Counted from the first letter of the stretch, positions 25,785 through 34,604 are shown. The stretch is 64,000 nt of DNA from Stutzerimonas sp. S1 (GCF_025966695.1 NZ_JAOEIY010000008.1:124001-188000); one strand, 5' to 3'. Translations and numbers: made by a program. The notes: generated by a model from the letters alone, not told the origin.

Positions 25785-27050
25785 ATGGCGATAGATTCGG
25801 ATTACGTACAGCAGATGTCGACGCAGTTGGCCACCTACGAGGTTCAGTCCTCGCTGGACCGGCTCAACCGCAACGAATCGAACTACAAGACGCAGCGTGA
25901 CGCGCTGAGCCAGTTGCGCACGTCGCTGACCACGTTCAAGTCGGCGCTGACCAAGCTCAACAGCAGCACCTCGAGCATGCTGGTCAACAGCGCGACCTAC
26001 AGCCAGGACGGCTACGCCACGGCCACCGTCGGCACCACCGCGCAGCCCGGCAGCTACCAGTTCTACGTCGAGCAGCTGGCCAGCAAGCAGCAGGTCGCGG
26101 TGCAGGGCCTGACCGATGGCAGCCTCAGCGGCACCCTGACCCTGAATGCACAGACCTTCGACCTGAGCGGCTACGCCACGCTCGACGACGCCGCCAAGGC
26201 CATCAACGACGCCGGCCTCGGCGTGCAGGCGACGCTGGTACGCAGCAACGGTCAGGTCAATCTGGTGCTCACCAGCGAAGAGAGCGGCGCGGCCAATGCC
26301 TTCACCTATGGGCTGACCGGCGGCGCCACCAGCACCACGCTGTCCACCGCGCAGGATGCGCGCATCCGTATGGGCGGCAGCTTCGGCAGCGGCGGCATCG
26401 AGCTGACCAGCGCCAGCAATACCTTCGACAACGTCATCGACGGCGTCAGCCTCACCGTCAGCAAGGTGCACGGCGCCAGCGATGCCGCGCTGACCCTGAC
26501 CGTCGGCCAGGACAAATCGGCGACCAAGGCCCAGGCGCAGAGCTTCATCGACGCCTTCAACACCCTGATGAGCAGCCTCGACAGCCTCACCGCCAGCGGC
26601 AGCGAAAGCAGCGCGCGCGGCCCGCTGGCCGGTGACGCCAGCGTGCGCTCCATCGAGGGCCGCTTGAACGCCCTGCTGCGGACCGATTTCGGCGGCGTCA
26701 GCCTGATCGACTTCGGCATCAGCTCCGACCGCAACGGCAAGCTGACCATCGACGCCACCCGCTTCGAGGCCGCCGTCGCCGCCAAGCCGGAAGCCTTCGA
26801 GGCGCTATTCACCGGTAAGGACCAGATGCTCGACAGCATCGACAAGACGGTCGCCAGCTACACCAGCAGCGCCAACGGCATGCTGAAGAACCGCATGGAC
26901 ACGCTGGACCTGAACCTGCGCCGCATCGACGACCAGTTCGACAAGCTGCAGCAGCGCTACGACAGCTACTACTCCCGCTACCTCAAGCAGTTCACCACGA
27001 TGATGCAGACCATGCAGTCGATGGAGCAGACCTCAGGAATGTTCGGATGA
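25785..27050 (+). CDS. fliD: Lateral flagellar filament cap protein FliD (LafB)
   Basis: A 421-residue cap protein. Conserved FliD N- and C-terminal coiled-coil regions (about 1-60 and 360-421) bracket a central Ser/Thr/Gly-rich domain that includes the QVAVQGLTDGSLSGTLTLNAQTFDLSG flagellin-hook type repeat. The C-terminus ends in the typical helical segment RYSRYLKQFTTMMQTMQSMEQTSGMFG-like pattern. It caps the filament and incorporates flagellin. It starts the rightward block fliD-fliS-fliT-fliK-fliL-fliA-motA-motB and has its own sigma-54 promoter. Confidence 0.93.
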   Translation: MAIDSDYVQQMSTQLATYEVQSSLDRLNRNESNYKTQRDALSQLRTSLTTFKSALTKLNSSTSSMLVNSATYSQDGYATATVGTTAQPGSYQFYVEQLASKQQVAVQGLTDGSLSGTLTLNAQTFDLSGYATLDDAAKAINDAGLGVQATLVRSNGQVNLVLTSEESGAANAFTYGLTGGATSTTLSTAQDARIRMGGSFGSGGIELTSASNTFDNVIDGVSLTVSKVHGASDAALTLTVGQDKSATKAQAQSFIDAFNTLMSSLDSLTASGSESSARGPLAGDASVRSIEGRLNALLRTDFGGVSLIDFGISSDRNGKLTIDATRFEAAVAAKPEAFEALFTGKDQMLDSIDKTVASYTSSANGMLKNRMDTLDLNLRRIDDQFDKLQQRYDSYYSRYLKQFTTMMQTMQSMEQTSGMFG

Positions 27051-27442
27051 CCTATCTCCCCAACGACAGTTACGACAGCTACCGCGCGGTGGACCTGGAG
27101 GCCCGTGCGGCTGCCGCGTCCCCCTACGAGCTGGTGCTGGTGCTGATGGACGGCCTGCTCGACGAGCTGGCCCGCGCCCGCGGCCACATCGAGCACAAGC
27201 GCTACCAGCAGAAGGGCGCGTCGCTGGAGAAGTGCATGAACATCCTCAACGGCCTCAACGGCGCGCTCGACGAAGAGAACGGCGGCGAGGTGGTGCAGGG
27301 CCTGGCGCGGCTCTACGAGTACTGCATCTACCGCCTCTCCGATGTCAGCGTGACGCTGTCGCTGGAAGGGCTGGATGAAGTGACCAATCTGCTCAGCATC
27401 CTGCGCGAAGGCTGGGAGGGTGTCAGTGCCGCTCGCAAGTGA
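27047..27442 (+). CDS. fliS: Lateral flagellin export chaperone FliS (LafC)
   Basis: A 131-residue helical protein with the FliS features: an N-terminal tyrosine-rich stretch (YDSYRAVDLEARAAAASPYELVLVLMDGLLDELARA) and a C-terminal helix (EVTNLLSILREGWEGV). FliS binds the C-terminus of flagellin and prevents premature polymerisation. It overlaps fliD by four bases and the following small gene by 17 bases. Confidence 0.92.
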   Translation: MTYLPNDSYDSYRAVDLEARAAAASPYELVLVLMDGLLDELARARGHIEHKRYQQKGASLEKCMNILNGLNGALDEENGGEVVQGLARLYEYCIYRLSDVSVTLSLEGLDEVTNLLSILREGWEGVSAARK

Positions 27443-27749
27443 TGCCCAGCGCCTGCAGCAGCTGCACGAGCAACTGCAACAGGCCCTGCAGCGTGCCGAC
27501 TGGCAAGCGATTGCCATGGTGGACGGCGCCATCGCCCAGTTCCTGCGAGCGCTGGCCGAAGGCGAGCAGCCGGACCAGGCGACCCTGGCTGCGCGGGCAT
27601 TGCTCAAGCAGCTGCACGACCAGGCGCGGGTCGCCTGTGCCGAGGAATGCGAGCGTCTGCGCCAGCTGCTGGTGAATCACCTGGAGTACGCCGAAGGGCG
27701 TGCAGCCTATCAGCGCGTCGAGCTGTTCCAAGCGGGAGATCCACGGTGA
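27426..27749 (+). CDS. FliT-like/LafX-position small helical protein
   Basis: A protein of about 107 residues, almost wholly helical and Gln/Leu/Ala-rich, with no membrane segment. It occupies the lafX/fliT position between fliS and fliK. By position it may be a chaperone for the cap protein FliD, but there is no sequence signature I can recognise. Two adjacent GTG codons (27420, 27426) could start it; the second is better spaced from GGGAGG. It overlaps the fliK start by four bases (GTGA). Confidence 0.7.
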   Translation: MPLASDAQRLQQLHEQLQQALQRADWQAIAMVDGAIAQFLRALAEGEQPDQATLAARALLKQLHDQARVACAEECERLRQLLVNHLEYAEGRAAYQRVELFQAGDPR

Positions 27750-28921
27750 TTCAGTCCATGTCAGGCATGTCGGCGGCGACCGGCGCGCCGCCGCGTCCCG
27801 CTCAGCCGCTCGCGGCGGCCAGCACCGCCGCTACGGCATCGGCGCTCGATTCCGGCACCGCTGGCATGGGCGAGCAGCCCGGCGCGTTCGGCGCACAGAT
27901 GGCGCGCGCGGCGGATGTCGAGCAAGCGTCACAGGTCGAGTTGTCGGCGCTGTTGCTGACGACGGCACCGCCGGAGCAGACGAGCGAAGCGCCGATGGTG
28001 GCGTCAGCGCTTGCCGACGGCAGCGCCGCTGAGCAAAGCGCGCCGGAGCTGACCGCTGAACAATGGCTGCTCGGCATGCTCGGCCAGCAGCAGGCGCAGG
28101 TGCAGGCCCGCGATGTCGCTGCGCCGACGGCAGCCGTGCCGCCTGTGGCGGTAACGCTGGCGGTCGCGCCGGCGCCGGTCATGGTTGCACCCGCGTCCGT
28201 GGTAGCAGCCCCGGTGGCATCGGCCCCGGCTCCGGTCGATCCGCGGGTTCATGTCACGCCCGAGCGCTCACCGGCACTCGTCGAAACCCACATGCCGCCG
28301 GTGCGGATGGCCAGCGAGGCGCCGGCAGCGTCTGCGCCTGCGGCGGTCGTCGGTCTCGAGCAGGCAGAACCGGCGATCGCCAGCCAGCTGGACGCCTTGC
28401 TGAACACCGGCGAAGGCAGCGAGCGTGCGGAGCCGAGCAGCGCCGCCGGCGAGCGTCCGGCGCCGTCAGCGCTGCACGGCAGCGAACGCCTGCTGAAACT
28501 GCAGACACCGCAGGCACGCTGGGGCGAGCAGATGCTGCAGGCGCTGCGCGATAACGTCGAGCTGCAGCTGCAGCAGAAGATCCAGAGCGCCACCATCCGC
28601 CTCGATCCGCCGGAGCTGGGCGCGCTGGAGATCCACCTCAGCCACGAGTCTGGCCGCTTGCATGTTCAGCTGACCGCCGCGCACGCCGATGTTGCCCGCC
28701 TGCTGCAGCAGACCAGCGACCGCCTGCGCCAGGAGCTGGTGGGACAGAACTTCGTGCAGGTCAACGTACAGGTCGGCGCGGACGGTCAGGGCCAGCAGGG
28801 CCGCGGCCAGCCGCGTGCGCCGCTGGCCGAGGACCTGCCGCTGCCGGCGGCCAATGCGCAGCAGCCGGCCTCGCAGGCGCGCGGCCGCGAGCGGGCCGCC
28901 GATGTGCTGGTCACCGTATGA
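27746..28921 (+). CDS. fliK: Lateral flagellar hook-length control protein FliK (LafE)
   Basis: About 391 residues starting at a GTG overlapping the previous stop. The long N-terminal ruler region (1-250) is low-complexity, rich in Ala, Pro, Val and Ser, as expected for FliK. The C-terminal domain (about 255-360, containing LQQKIQSATIRLDPPELGALEIHLSHESGRLHVQLTAAH) is the conserved FliK/Flg_hook domain that triggers FlhB switching. A later ATG at 27758 is an alternative start. The coding strand has many GC-rich tandem-like Ala/Pro codons. Confidence 0.9.
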   Translation: MIQSMSGMSAATGAPPRPAQPLAAASTAATASALDSGTAGMGEQPGAFGAQMARAADVEQASQVELSALLLTTAPPEQTSEAPMVASALADGSAAEQSAPELTAEQWLLGMLGQQQAQVQARDVAAPTAAVPPVAVTLAVAPAPVMVAPASVVAAPVASAPAPVDPRVHVTPERSPALVETHMPPVRMASEAPAASAPAAVVGLEQAEPAIASQLDALLNTGEGSERAEPSSAAGERPAPSALHGSERLLKLQTPQARWGEQMLQALRDNVELQLQQKIQSATIRLDPPELGALEIHLSHESGRLHVQLTAAHADVARLLQQTSDRLRQELVGQNFVQVNVQVGADGQGQQGRGQPRAPLAEDLPLPAANAQQPASQARGRERAADVLVTV

Positions 28922-28958
28922 CCGGATTCAACCGTAACTTATTGATTGCGAGTGCTTT

Positions 28959-29423
28959 ATGAAGACGTCCCGTCTGGTGTTGCTGATGCTGCTGCTCAAC
29001 GTGCTGACCCTCGCCGCCGGCGTGGGCATCAGCTACTGGCTGTTCAAGCCAGCCGCGGGCGCGCTGGCGTCGACCGAGGCGTCGGTGCCTGAGCCGGCCG
29101 AGCCGGTGGCCTACGAGTTCTTCCCGGTGCCGAAGGTGATCGTCAGCGTGCGGGACGAAGGGCGCGAGCATTACTTCGTGCTCGACCTGGCGTTGCAGGC
29201 CGAAGCCAGCGAGGACGAGCCGGTCAACTTCGCCCAGGTCGAACCGTTGGTGCGCAATTCGGTGGTCGCCTACCTCTCCGGCCTGCCGTTCGCCGAGTTG
29301 CGCGGGCTGCAGATCGGCGAGCTGCAGGTGCGCCTGGAGAATGCGCTGTTCGCCGATTTCGCCAGCAAGAACGCCGCGGTGCCGTTCAAGCATGTGCTGG
29401 TCAACAAGCTGATCGTGCAGTAA
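28959..29423 (+). CDS. fliL: Lateral flagellar basal-body protein FliL (LafF)
   Basis: A 154-residue protein with one N-terminal membrane segment (residues 5-25) and a periplasmic domain (about 60-154) of the FliL family, including the ending ENALFADFASKNAAVPFKHVLVNKLIVQ. FliL surrounds and stabilises the stator units. It is followed 9 bp downstream by the sigma-28 gene. Length is typical. Confidence 0.9.
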   Translation: MKTSRLVLLMLLLNVLTLAAGVGISYWLFKPAAGALASTEASVPEPAEPVAYEFFPVPKVIVSVRDEGREHYFVLDLALQAEASEDEPVNFAQVEPLVRNSVVAYLSGLPFAELRGLQIGELQVRLENALFADFASKNAAVPFKHVLVNKLIVQ

Positions 29424-29432
29424 GGCCCCGCC

Positions 29433-30164
29433 ATGAGCGCCACCTGCCCCGTCGATCACTACAGCGTTGCGCCGAGCGCTCCGGTGCTGTTCGCCCCGGG
29501 GGCCGAGCAGCGCTGGCTGATGCAGTACCTGCCGCTGGTCAAGCGCATCGTCCGGCAGCTGTCGCTGCAGGCCAATCAGGTGCTCGACCGCGAGGACATG
29601 GAGCAGATCGGCATGATGGGCCTGCTCGAGGGACTGCGTCGCTACGGCGAGCCGGACGAGCAGTTCGGGCGCTTTGCCGCGCTGCGCATCCGCGGGGCGA
29701 TTCTCGATGAGTTGCGCCGGCAGGACTGGCGGCCACGGCAAGTGCGCCAGCAGGCACACAAGGTGCGCGATGCCATTCGCGAGCTGGGACGCCAGCTCGG
29801 CCATCCGCCGACGGATGAAGAGATCAAGGCCTTCACCGGCCTCGAGGACAAGGACTATCAGGACTTCCTCTGGGCCGATTCGTCCGAGGCCATCGAGAGC
29901 CTCGACGAGCTGCTGCAGAGCGGTCACGAGCACTTCCCCGACACCGCCGAGCTGTTCGAGGAGCGGCTGCTGAAGGAACGGCTGCTGGAACAGGCGCTGA
30001 GCCAGCTGGACGAGCGCGAGCGCCTGGTGCTCACGCTCTATTACCAGCATGAGCTGAGCCTGAAGGAAATCGCCCTGGTGCTGGAAGTCACCGACGCCAG
30101 GGTCTGTCAGCTGAGCAAGCAGGCGATCGGCAAGGCCTGTCGCTTCCTAACCGAGAGAAACTAG
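29433..30164 (+). CDS. lafS: Lateral flagellar sigma-28 factor (LafS/FliA)
   Basis: A 243-residue group 3 sigma factor. Region 2 (about 30-95, with LPLVKRIVRQLSLQ and DMEQIGMMGLLEGLRRY) and region 4 (about 185-240, with the helix-turn-helix LSLKEIALVLEVTDARVCQL) match FliA. Region 3 lies between them. It would transcribe late lateral genes, with flgM as its inhibitor. The gene is in the fliD-motB block between fliL and motA, its position in other lateral loci. The proposed promoter motif found before flgM, lafA and the PilZ gene may be its target. Confidence 0.93.
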   Translation: MSATCPVDHYSVAPSAPVLFAPGAEQRWLMQYLPLVKRIVRQLSLQANQVLDREDMEQIGMMGLLEGLRRYGEPDEQFGRFAALRIRGAILDELRRQDWRPRQVRQQAHKVRDAIRELGRQLGHPPTDEEIKAFTGLEDKDYQDFLWADSSEAIESLDELLQSGHEHFPDTAELFEERLLKERLLEQALSQLDERERLVLTLYYQHELSLKEIALVLEVTDARVCQLSKQAIGKACRFLTERN

Positions 30165-30171
30165 AGACGTC

Positions 30172-31044
30172 ATGCAGAAAGTATTAGGTGCGTTGATCAT
30201 CGTCGGTTGTGTGCTGGGCGGCTATGCCATGGCCAATGGCGACATGAGTGTGCTCTGGCAGCCGGCGGAAGTGGTGATCATCCTCGGTGCCGCCATCGGC
30301 AGTCTGGTGGTGGGCAATCCCAAGGAAGTGCTGGTGGAGATGCTCTCGCAGATGCGTGGCGTGTTCATCTACGAGCGCCGCGGCGAGGAGTTCCAGCGCC
30401 AGCTGCTGATGCTGCTCTATGAGCTGCTGGAAATGGTCGACGTCGGCGGCCTCAAGGTGCTCGATTCGCACATCGAGGAACCGGAAGAGAGCGACCTCTT
30501 TGCGCGCTATCCGCTGATCCTCAAGGAAAAGAACCTGATGGCGTTCATCGCCGACAACTTCCGGCTGATGGCCATGGGCAAGATCAGCGCCCACGAGCTG
30601 GAGGGCTTCCTCGAGCAGGAACTGGAGGCCATGGAAAACGCCCTGCTGCAGCCGTCGCGCTCGCTGTTCAAGATCGGCGAGGCCATGCCGGGCTTCGGCA
30701 TCCTCGCCGCGATCATGGGCATCATCATCACCATGGGCAGCATCGGCGGCAGCGTGGCGGAGATCGGCGCCCATGTGGCCGCGGCGCTGGTCGGCACCTT
30801 CCTCGGCATCTTCTTCTGCTACTGCCTGATGGAGCCGCTGTCCAACGCCATGGGTCAGCGGGTCAAGACCGAGCTGTCGGCGCTTGAATGCGTGCGCACC
30901 ACGCTGGTGGCGCATCTGGCCGGCAAGCCGACGCTGCTGGCGGTCGATGCCGGACGCAAGCTGATCGAACAGGACGTCAAGCCGGCCTTCCGCCAACTCG
31001 AGGTCTGGGTCAACCAGTACGAGGAAGAAAGGGACGCGGCATGA
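30172..31044 (+). CDS. motA: Lateral flagellar stator protein MotA (LafT)
   Basis: A 290-residue inner-membrane protein with four membrane segments and a large cytoplasmic loop (about 65-165). The proton-channel segments contain the family block GEAMPGFGILAAIMGIIITMGSIGG and AALVGTFLGIFFCYCLMEPL. With MotB it forms the stator that converts ion flow to rotation. It overlaps motB by ATGA. The start follows an ACTAGAGACGTC leader with weak ribosome-binding site. Confidence 0.95.
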   Translation: MQKVLGALIIVGCVLGGYAMANGDMSVLWQPAEVVIILGAAIGSLVVGNPKEVLVEMLSQMRGVFIYERRGEEFQRQLLMLLYELLEMVDVGGLKVLDSHIEEPEESDLFARYPLILKEKNLMAFIADNFRLMAMGKISAHELEGFLEQELEAMENALLQPSRSLFKIGEAMPGFGILAAIMGIIITMGSIGGSVAEIGAHVAAALVGTFLGIFFCYCLMEPLSNAMGQRVKTELSALECVRTTLVAHLAGKPTLLAVDAGRKLIEQDVKPAFRQLEVWVNQYEEERDAA

Positions 31045-31961
31045 AGAGCCGAGGCAAGGGCAAGGGCGGCGGAGAGCACGAGATCATCGTCCGGCGCCGC
31101 AGCAAGAAGGGCCACGGCGACGAGCATGGCGGCGCCTGGAAGGTGGCATTCGCCGACTTCACCCTGGCGATGATGGCGTTGTTCATGGTGTTGTGGATCA
31201 TCCAGCCGCAGATGCAGATGAACAACCCGGCCTACGGCGAGCAGGAGAGCAATCCGTTGGTGGACGGCGGCGCCGGCATCTTCGACGGCACCAGCCGTTC
31301 GCCGCTGGAGCTGGACGGCGTGCCGATCCGCGCGCCGCAGGCCGAGCCCGCGCCTGCGAGCAAGCCGCAGGAGGCCGTGGAAGGCAGCCGCCACTACGGT
31401 TCCACCGCCGAGTTGCAGCAGCTCGCCGAACTGATGAAGAACGTCGCCAGCGAGGTTGATGCGCTCGCCAATATCGAGGTCGATGTGGTGCCGCAGGGGC
31501 TGCGCATCCTGATCAAGGACGACCAGCAGCGCTTCATGTTCCAGCGTGGTAGCGCGATCCTCGATCCGCACTTCCGCAAGCTGCTCGACGTGCTCGCCGG
31601 GGTGCTGGCCAAGGTGGAGAACAAGCTGATCATCAGCGGCCATACCGATGCCACGCCGTATCGCCAGCAGAGCGGTTACGACAACTGGAATCTCTCCGGC
31701 GATCGCGCCCTGCGCGCACGCCACGCGCTGGTGGCGTCCGGCCTGCCGGAGCGTGCGGTGCTGCAGGTGACTGCACAGGCTGACGTCATGCCGTTGCACC
31801 CGCAGGACCCGCTCAACGGTGCCAATCGGCGGGTGGAAATCCTCCTGCTGACCGATTCGGCGGAAGCGCTGTACAAGGAACTGTTCGGCGACAGCTATGG
31901 GCGCGTGAACTTTTCCGAGAGTGGTGCCCGCTTCAGCGAGCCGGCCGACAAGACGCTGTGA
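31041..31961 (+). CDS. motB: Lateral flagellar stator protein MotB (LafU)
   Basis: A 306-residue stator protein. A single membrane helix (about 34-54) carries the ion-binding aspartate D39 (FADFTLAMM). The periplasmic OmpA-like peptidoglycan-binding domain (about 150-280) contains ISGHTDATPYRQQSG and NLSGDRALRARHAL. The short C-terminal tail is variable. It is the last gene of the rightward block and faces the convergent gene at 32034. Whether H+ or Na+ drives it cannot be decided from sequence alone; lateral stators are usually proton-driven. Confidence 0.95.
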   Translation: MKSRGKGKGGGEHEIIVRRRSKKGHGDEHGGAWKVAFADFTLAMMALFMVLWIIQPQMQMNNPAYGEQESNPLVDGGAGIFDGTSRSPLELDGVPIRAPQAEPAPASKPQEAVEGSRHYGSTAELQQLAELMKNVASEVDALANIEVDVVPQGLRILIKDDQQRFMFQRGSAILDPHFRKLLDVLAGVLAKVENKLIISGHTDATPYRQQSGYDNWNLSGDRALRARHALVASGLPERAVLQVTAQADVMPLHPQDPLNGANRRVEILLLTDSAEALYKELFGDSYGRVNFSESGARFSEPADKTL

Positions 31962-32033
31962 TCCGCTGTCGGCAGCTGCTGTCACCGAGGTCCGCAGCCG
32001 TGGCTGCCGGGATCAATTGGGCCGGGGGCTGCT

Positions 32034-32516
32034 TCAGAGCCGGGCGCTGGCGTGATCGGCGCAGTAGACCTGCTGGGTTTCTACGCCATAGAGGCAGGCG
32101 CCGATCTTCTCGAGGGTGATCCGCGCACCTTTGTGCTTGCCGTAGAACAGGTTGAAGACGAGCTCGTCGTCGAGCTGACTGCGCGCATCGAAGCCGCTGA
32201 TCTGCCCTTCTTCGACCACCAGTCGCGCCTGACCCAGCAGGTCGGTTTCGATCCGCCCCGACGCTTCGACCACGGTAGGGGCGTTGCGGGTCATCGAGTA
32301 GAAACGCCCGTCGTTGAAGACCAGGCTCTGGGTGACTTTGGCCACCTCGCCATTGCTCATCAGCACCTGGCCGGTCGAACTGTAGTGGCCTTCCAGGCGT
32401 GGCGCCAGGCTGCTGGTAGCGCCCATCGCGACCAGTGCCCAGAGCGCCAGTGCCGAAGGCACCATCACCCGCAGCATGCGTTTGCCGATGACACCGGTTT
32501 CGTTATGCATGCTCAT
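32034..32516 (-). CDS. Small membrane-anchored protein of unknown function, partner of the LafZ-like regulator
   Basis: A 160-residue protein with one N-terminal hydrophobic segment (about 18-38, VMVPSALALWALVAMGATSS) and a periplasmic C-terminal domain with two cysteines near residues 142 and 152 (GACLYGVE, VYCADH). It overlaps the upstream regulator gene by ATGA, so the two are co-translated. Such pairs (membrane winged-helix regulator plus small membrane or periplasmic protein) recall ToxR/ToxS. I do not recognise a family and assign no activity. Confidence 0.65.
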   Translation of the reverse strand: MSMHNETGVIGKRMLRVMVPSALALWALVAMGATSSLAPRLEGHYSSTGQVLMSNGEVAKVTQSLVFNDGRFYSMTRNAPTVVEASGRIETDLLGQARLVVEEGQISGFDARSQLDDELVFNLFYGKHKGARITLEKIGACLYGVETQQVYCADHASARL

Positions 32517-33361
32517 TGCAGGCACCCTTGCAGCTGTTGGTTGGGAATCGCGTTCAGTCGGCTCTTGTGCACCTTCAGCCAGTTGATCTGGCCGTTGCTA
32601 TGCACACAGCGAATTTCATAGAAGCCAGGTGACATATTGACGATCAGTTGCGTGGGCTTGATGTTCATGGCGGCGATGGTGGCCACCAGTTCGCGGGTTT
32701 CCATCACCAGTGCATCCAGCAGACGCTGGCTTTTGTCGACGTACAGGACTTGCAGCGCGCCGACTCCCTGCGTGTGCGTGAATGGCCCCTTGGGCGCCAG
32801 CAGAAAGCGATAGCCGAGGGCGGCGACTGCTATCAGTGTCATCAGCGTGGTTCCGGCCAGCAGTGGCGATGGCCAGGACCAACGCCGCGACGGGCTGGAC
32901 GTGATCGGCTGCGCGGGCGGCACGCTGGTTGCTTCGGCTGGCGCGGGTACGGGGTCGATTGGCTGATGCACGATCGCCGCTTCGTGGCCGGCCGCGAGGT
33001 AATTGGGATTGAACAGGTAGCCGCGCCGCGGCAGCGTCTGGATGATCTGGTTGCCGGAGTCGAACAGCAGCTGACGCAAGGTATAGATCTGCTGATTCAG
33101 GCTGCCCTGACCTACCACCCGGTTCTCCCAGGCATGGCGCAGCAGCTCTTCGCGGGAAACCACTTCACCGGGTGTCTGCAACAGACGCTCCAGCACGCGG
33201 CTGCCGGAGAAGCCCAGGTCAATCTTCTCGATGCGATCAGGGTAGTGCTGCACCAGCTGGTACAGCGCGCTGTCGAAGCGAGCCTTGCAGCCCTCGCGGC
33301 CGGTTTTCAGCAGGGGACGGACAGTGGCATCGGTGGCCGAGTGGGTCAGAGATGAGGTCAT
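32513..33361 (-). CDS. lafZ: Membrane-anchored winged-helix regulator, LafZ/ToxR-like
   Basis: A 282-residue protein. A winged helix-turn-helix of the OmpR/ToxR type (about 30-118, with PGEVVSREELLRHAWENR and NQQIYTLRQLLFDSG...TLPRRGYLF) is followed by a proline-rich linker, one membrane helix (about 166-188) and a periplasmic domain (189-282) with cysteines at 252 and 280. This is the layout of ToxR/CadC proteins and of LafZ, described in the E. coli Flag-2 locus. It lies between motB and the flagellin gene and would control lateral gene expression by an envelope or surface signal. Confidence 0.78.
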   Translation of the reverse strand: MTSSLTHSATDATVRPLLKTGREGCKARFDSALYQLVQHYPDRIEKIDLGFSGSRVLERLLQTPGEVVSREELLRHAWENRVVGQGSLNQQIYTLRQLLFDSGNQIIQTLPRRGYLFNPNYLAAGHEAAIVHQPIDPVPAPAEATSVPPAQPITSSPSRRWSWPSPLLAGTTLMTLIAVAALGYRFLLAPKGPFTHTQGVGALQVLYVDKSQRLLDALVMETRELVATIAAMNIKPTQLIVNMSPGFYEIRCVHSNGQINWLKVHKSRLNAIPNQQLQGCLQ

Positions 33362-33647
33362 GGAGCCTGATCGGCGGAGCTGTGATTGAGATCAAAAGAT
33401 TGATGTGAACAGATCGGCAATATATTGGCGCCGTTTTTTTGAATACACAAGCAGCCATGATGGCATTTAGCTTTATGTAGTAATGGCACGGTGATATCAT
33501 ACGCACCCAAATATGGCTTCAAGACTGGTCGGCGAGGTGTCCCCAAGCCGCGCAAATCAAGGCTCTCGCGTGTTCTAACGGATATCGTCGAGCGCCTCTG
33601 GCATCGCCTCCTCCATTCGTCGGATAGACGGCGGCGGGAAGCAGAAA
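33362..33647. other. AT-rich intergenic region upstream of the lafZ-like gene
   Basis: About 286 bp without a supported gene. The part next to lafZ (33362-33520) is AT-rich and presumably carries its promoter. No TTAA-N11-GGGC(G/C)GTCGCCT motif and no clear sigma-54 site were found in it. Short open frames here lack ribosome-binding sites. Confidence 0.5.
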
Positions 33648-33679
33648 CGAAAACGCCCCGAGCATTCGGGGCGTTTTCG
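33648..33679. terminator. Rho-independent terminator of the flagellin gene
   Basis: A 14-bp perfect stem (CGAAAACGCCCCGA / TCGGGGCGTTTTCG) with a GCAT loop, T-rich on both sides. It lies 47 bp downstream of the lafA stop. A second perfect stem (GATCGGCCTG-CAG-CAGGCCGATC, 33691-33713) lies between it and the gene and may stabilise the mRNA. Confidence 0.85.
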
Positions 33680-33725
33680 TTTGTCCGGGTGATCGGCCTG
33701 CAGCAGGCCGATCGTCAGCAGGCGA

Positions 33726-34604
33726 TCAGCCCAACAGACCCATGACCATGCCCGGCATCTGGCCGGCTTGCTTGAGCATCGAGATGCCGGACTGCATCAG
33801 CATGCTGTTCTTGCTCATGTTGGCGCTTTCGATAGCGAAGTCGGCATCCATGATGCGGCCTTTGGCCATCTCGGTGTTGTCCTTCATGTTCGCCAGGTTG
33901 TTGCTGGTGTGGTTCAGGCGATTGATGGTGGCACCGAACTGGGCGCGCAGGGAGCCGATGTCATCCAGAGCCGTGGCCAGGGTATCGATCATGGTGTTGG
34001 CGCCGGCTTCGGTGGCGATCTCAGTGCCTGCGGTGCCCGGAGTGGTGTAGTTGCTCGACAGGCCGTCTAGGGTGGTACCCAGTGCGGCGGAAGCGGTGGT
34101 GACGTCCAGTTCCAGTTTTTCGGCAGTGGTTGCACCGATCTGGAAGTTGACGGCAGCGGCGCCGAACTTGCCGGTAGCACCGTCCAGACCGAACAGCTTC
34201 TCGCCAGCGTAGCTGGTGTTGGTCATGATGTTGGCCAGTTCTTTGCCCAGCTCGTCGTATTCGGCCTGCAGCGCATCGCGATCAGCCTGGGCGTTGGTGC
34301 CGTTGGCGGATTGGGTGGCCAGATCCTTCATGCGCTGAACGATGTCAGTCATCTCGTTGAAGGCGCCTTCAGCGGTCTGCAGCATCGAGGTGGCGTCGCC
34401 GGTGTTGCGGATGGCCACAGCCATGCCGCGGCTCTGGGCGTTCAGGCGAGTGGCGATTTGCAGGCCGGCGGCATCGTCGGCAGCGGAGTTCACACGCAGG
34501 CCGGTGCCCAGGCGCTGCTGGTTGGTCGACAGAGCGTTGTTGAATTTGGTCAGGCTGGTCTGAGTAGTCAGCGAGGAGTAGTTGGTATGAATGGACAGGG
34601 CCAT
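33726..34604 (-). CDS. lafA: Lateral flagellin LafA
   Basis: A 292-residue flagellin with conserved D0/D1 ends only: N-terminal LSTNQQRLGTGLRVNSAADDAAGLQIATRL and C-terminal MDADFAIESANMSKNSMLMQSGISMLKQAGQMPGMVMGLLG. The central variable domain is short, as in lateral flagellins. Unlike other lateral loci, where lafA directly precedes lafB (fliD), it stands alone, leftward, 1.8 kb beyond motB with the regulator pair between. It has its own proposed sigma-28-type promoter and a strong terminator, expected for an abundant product. Confidence 0.94.
   Translation of the reverse strand: MALSIHTNYSSLTTQTSLTKFNNALSTNQQRLGTGLRVNSAADDAAGLQIATRLNAQSRGMAVAIRNTGDATSMLQTAEGAFNEMTDIVQRMKDLATQSANGTNAQADRDALQAEYDELGKELANIMTNTSYAGEKLFGLDGATGKFGAAAVNFQIGATTAEKLELDVTTASAALGTTLDGLSSNYTTPGTAGTEIATEAGANTMIDTLATALDDIGSLRAQFGATINRLNHTSNNLANMKDNTEMAKGRIMDADFAIESANMSKNSMLMQSGISMLKQAGQMPGMVMGLLG

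Noticed and set aside
31962-32033. Stem CGGCAGC/GCTGCCG after motB as a terminator
   Set aside because: The stem is interrupted and no T-run follows, so a rho-independent terminator is not supported.
33480-33650. Possible tRNA or attachment site near the flagellin terminator
   Set aside because: No cloverleaf arms or TTCRA-type T-loop could be found; only the terminator hairpin is clear.
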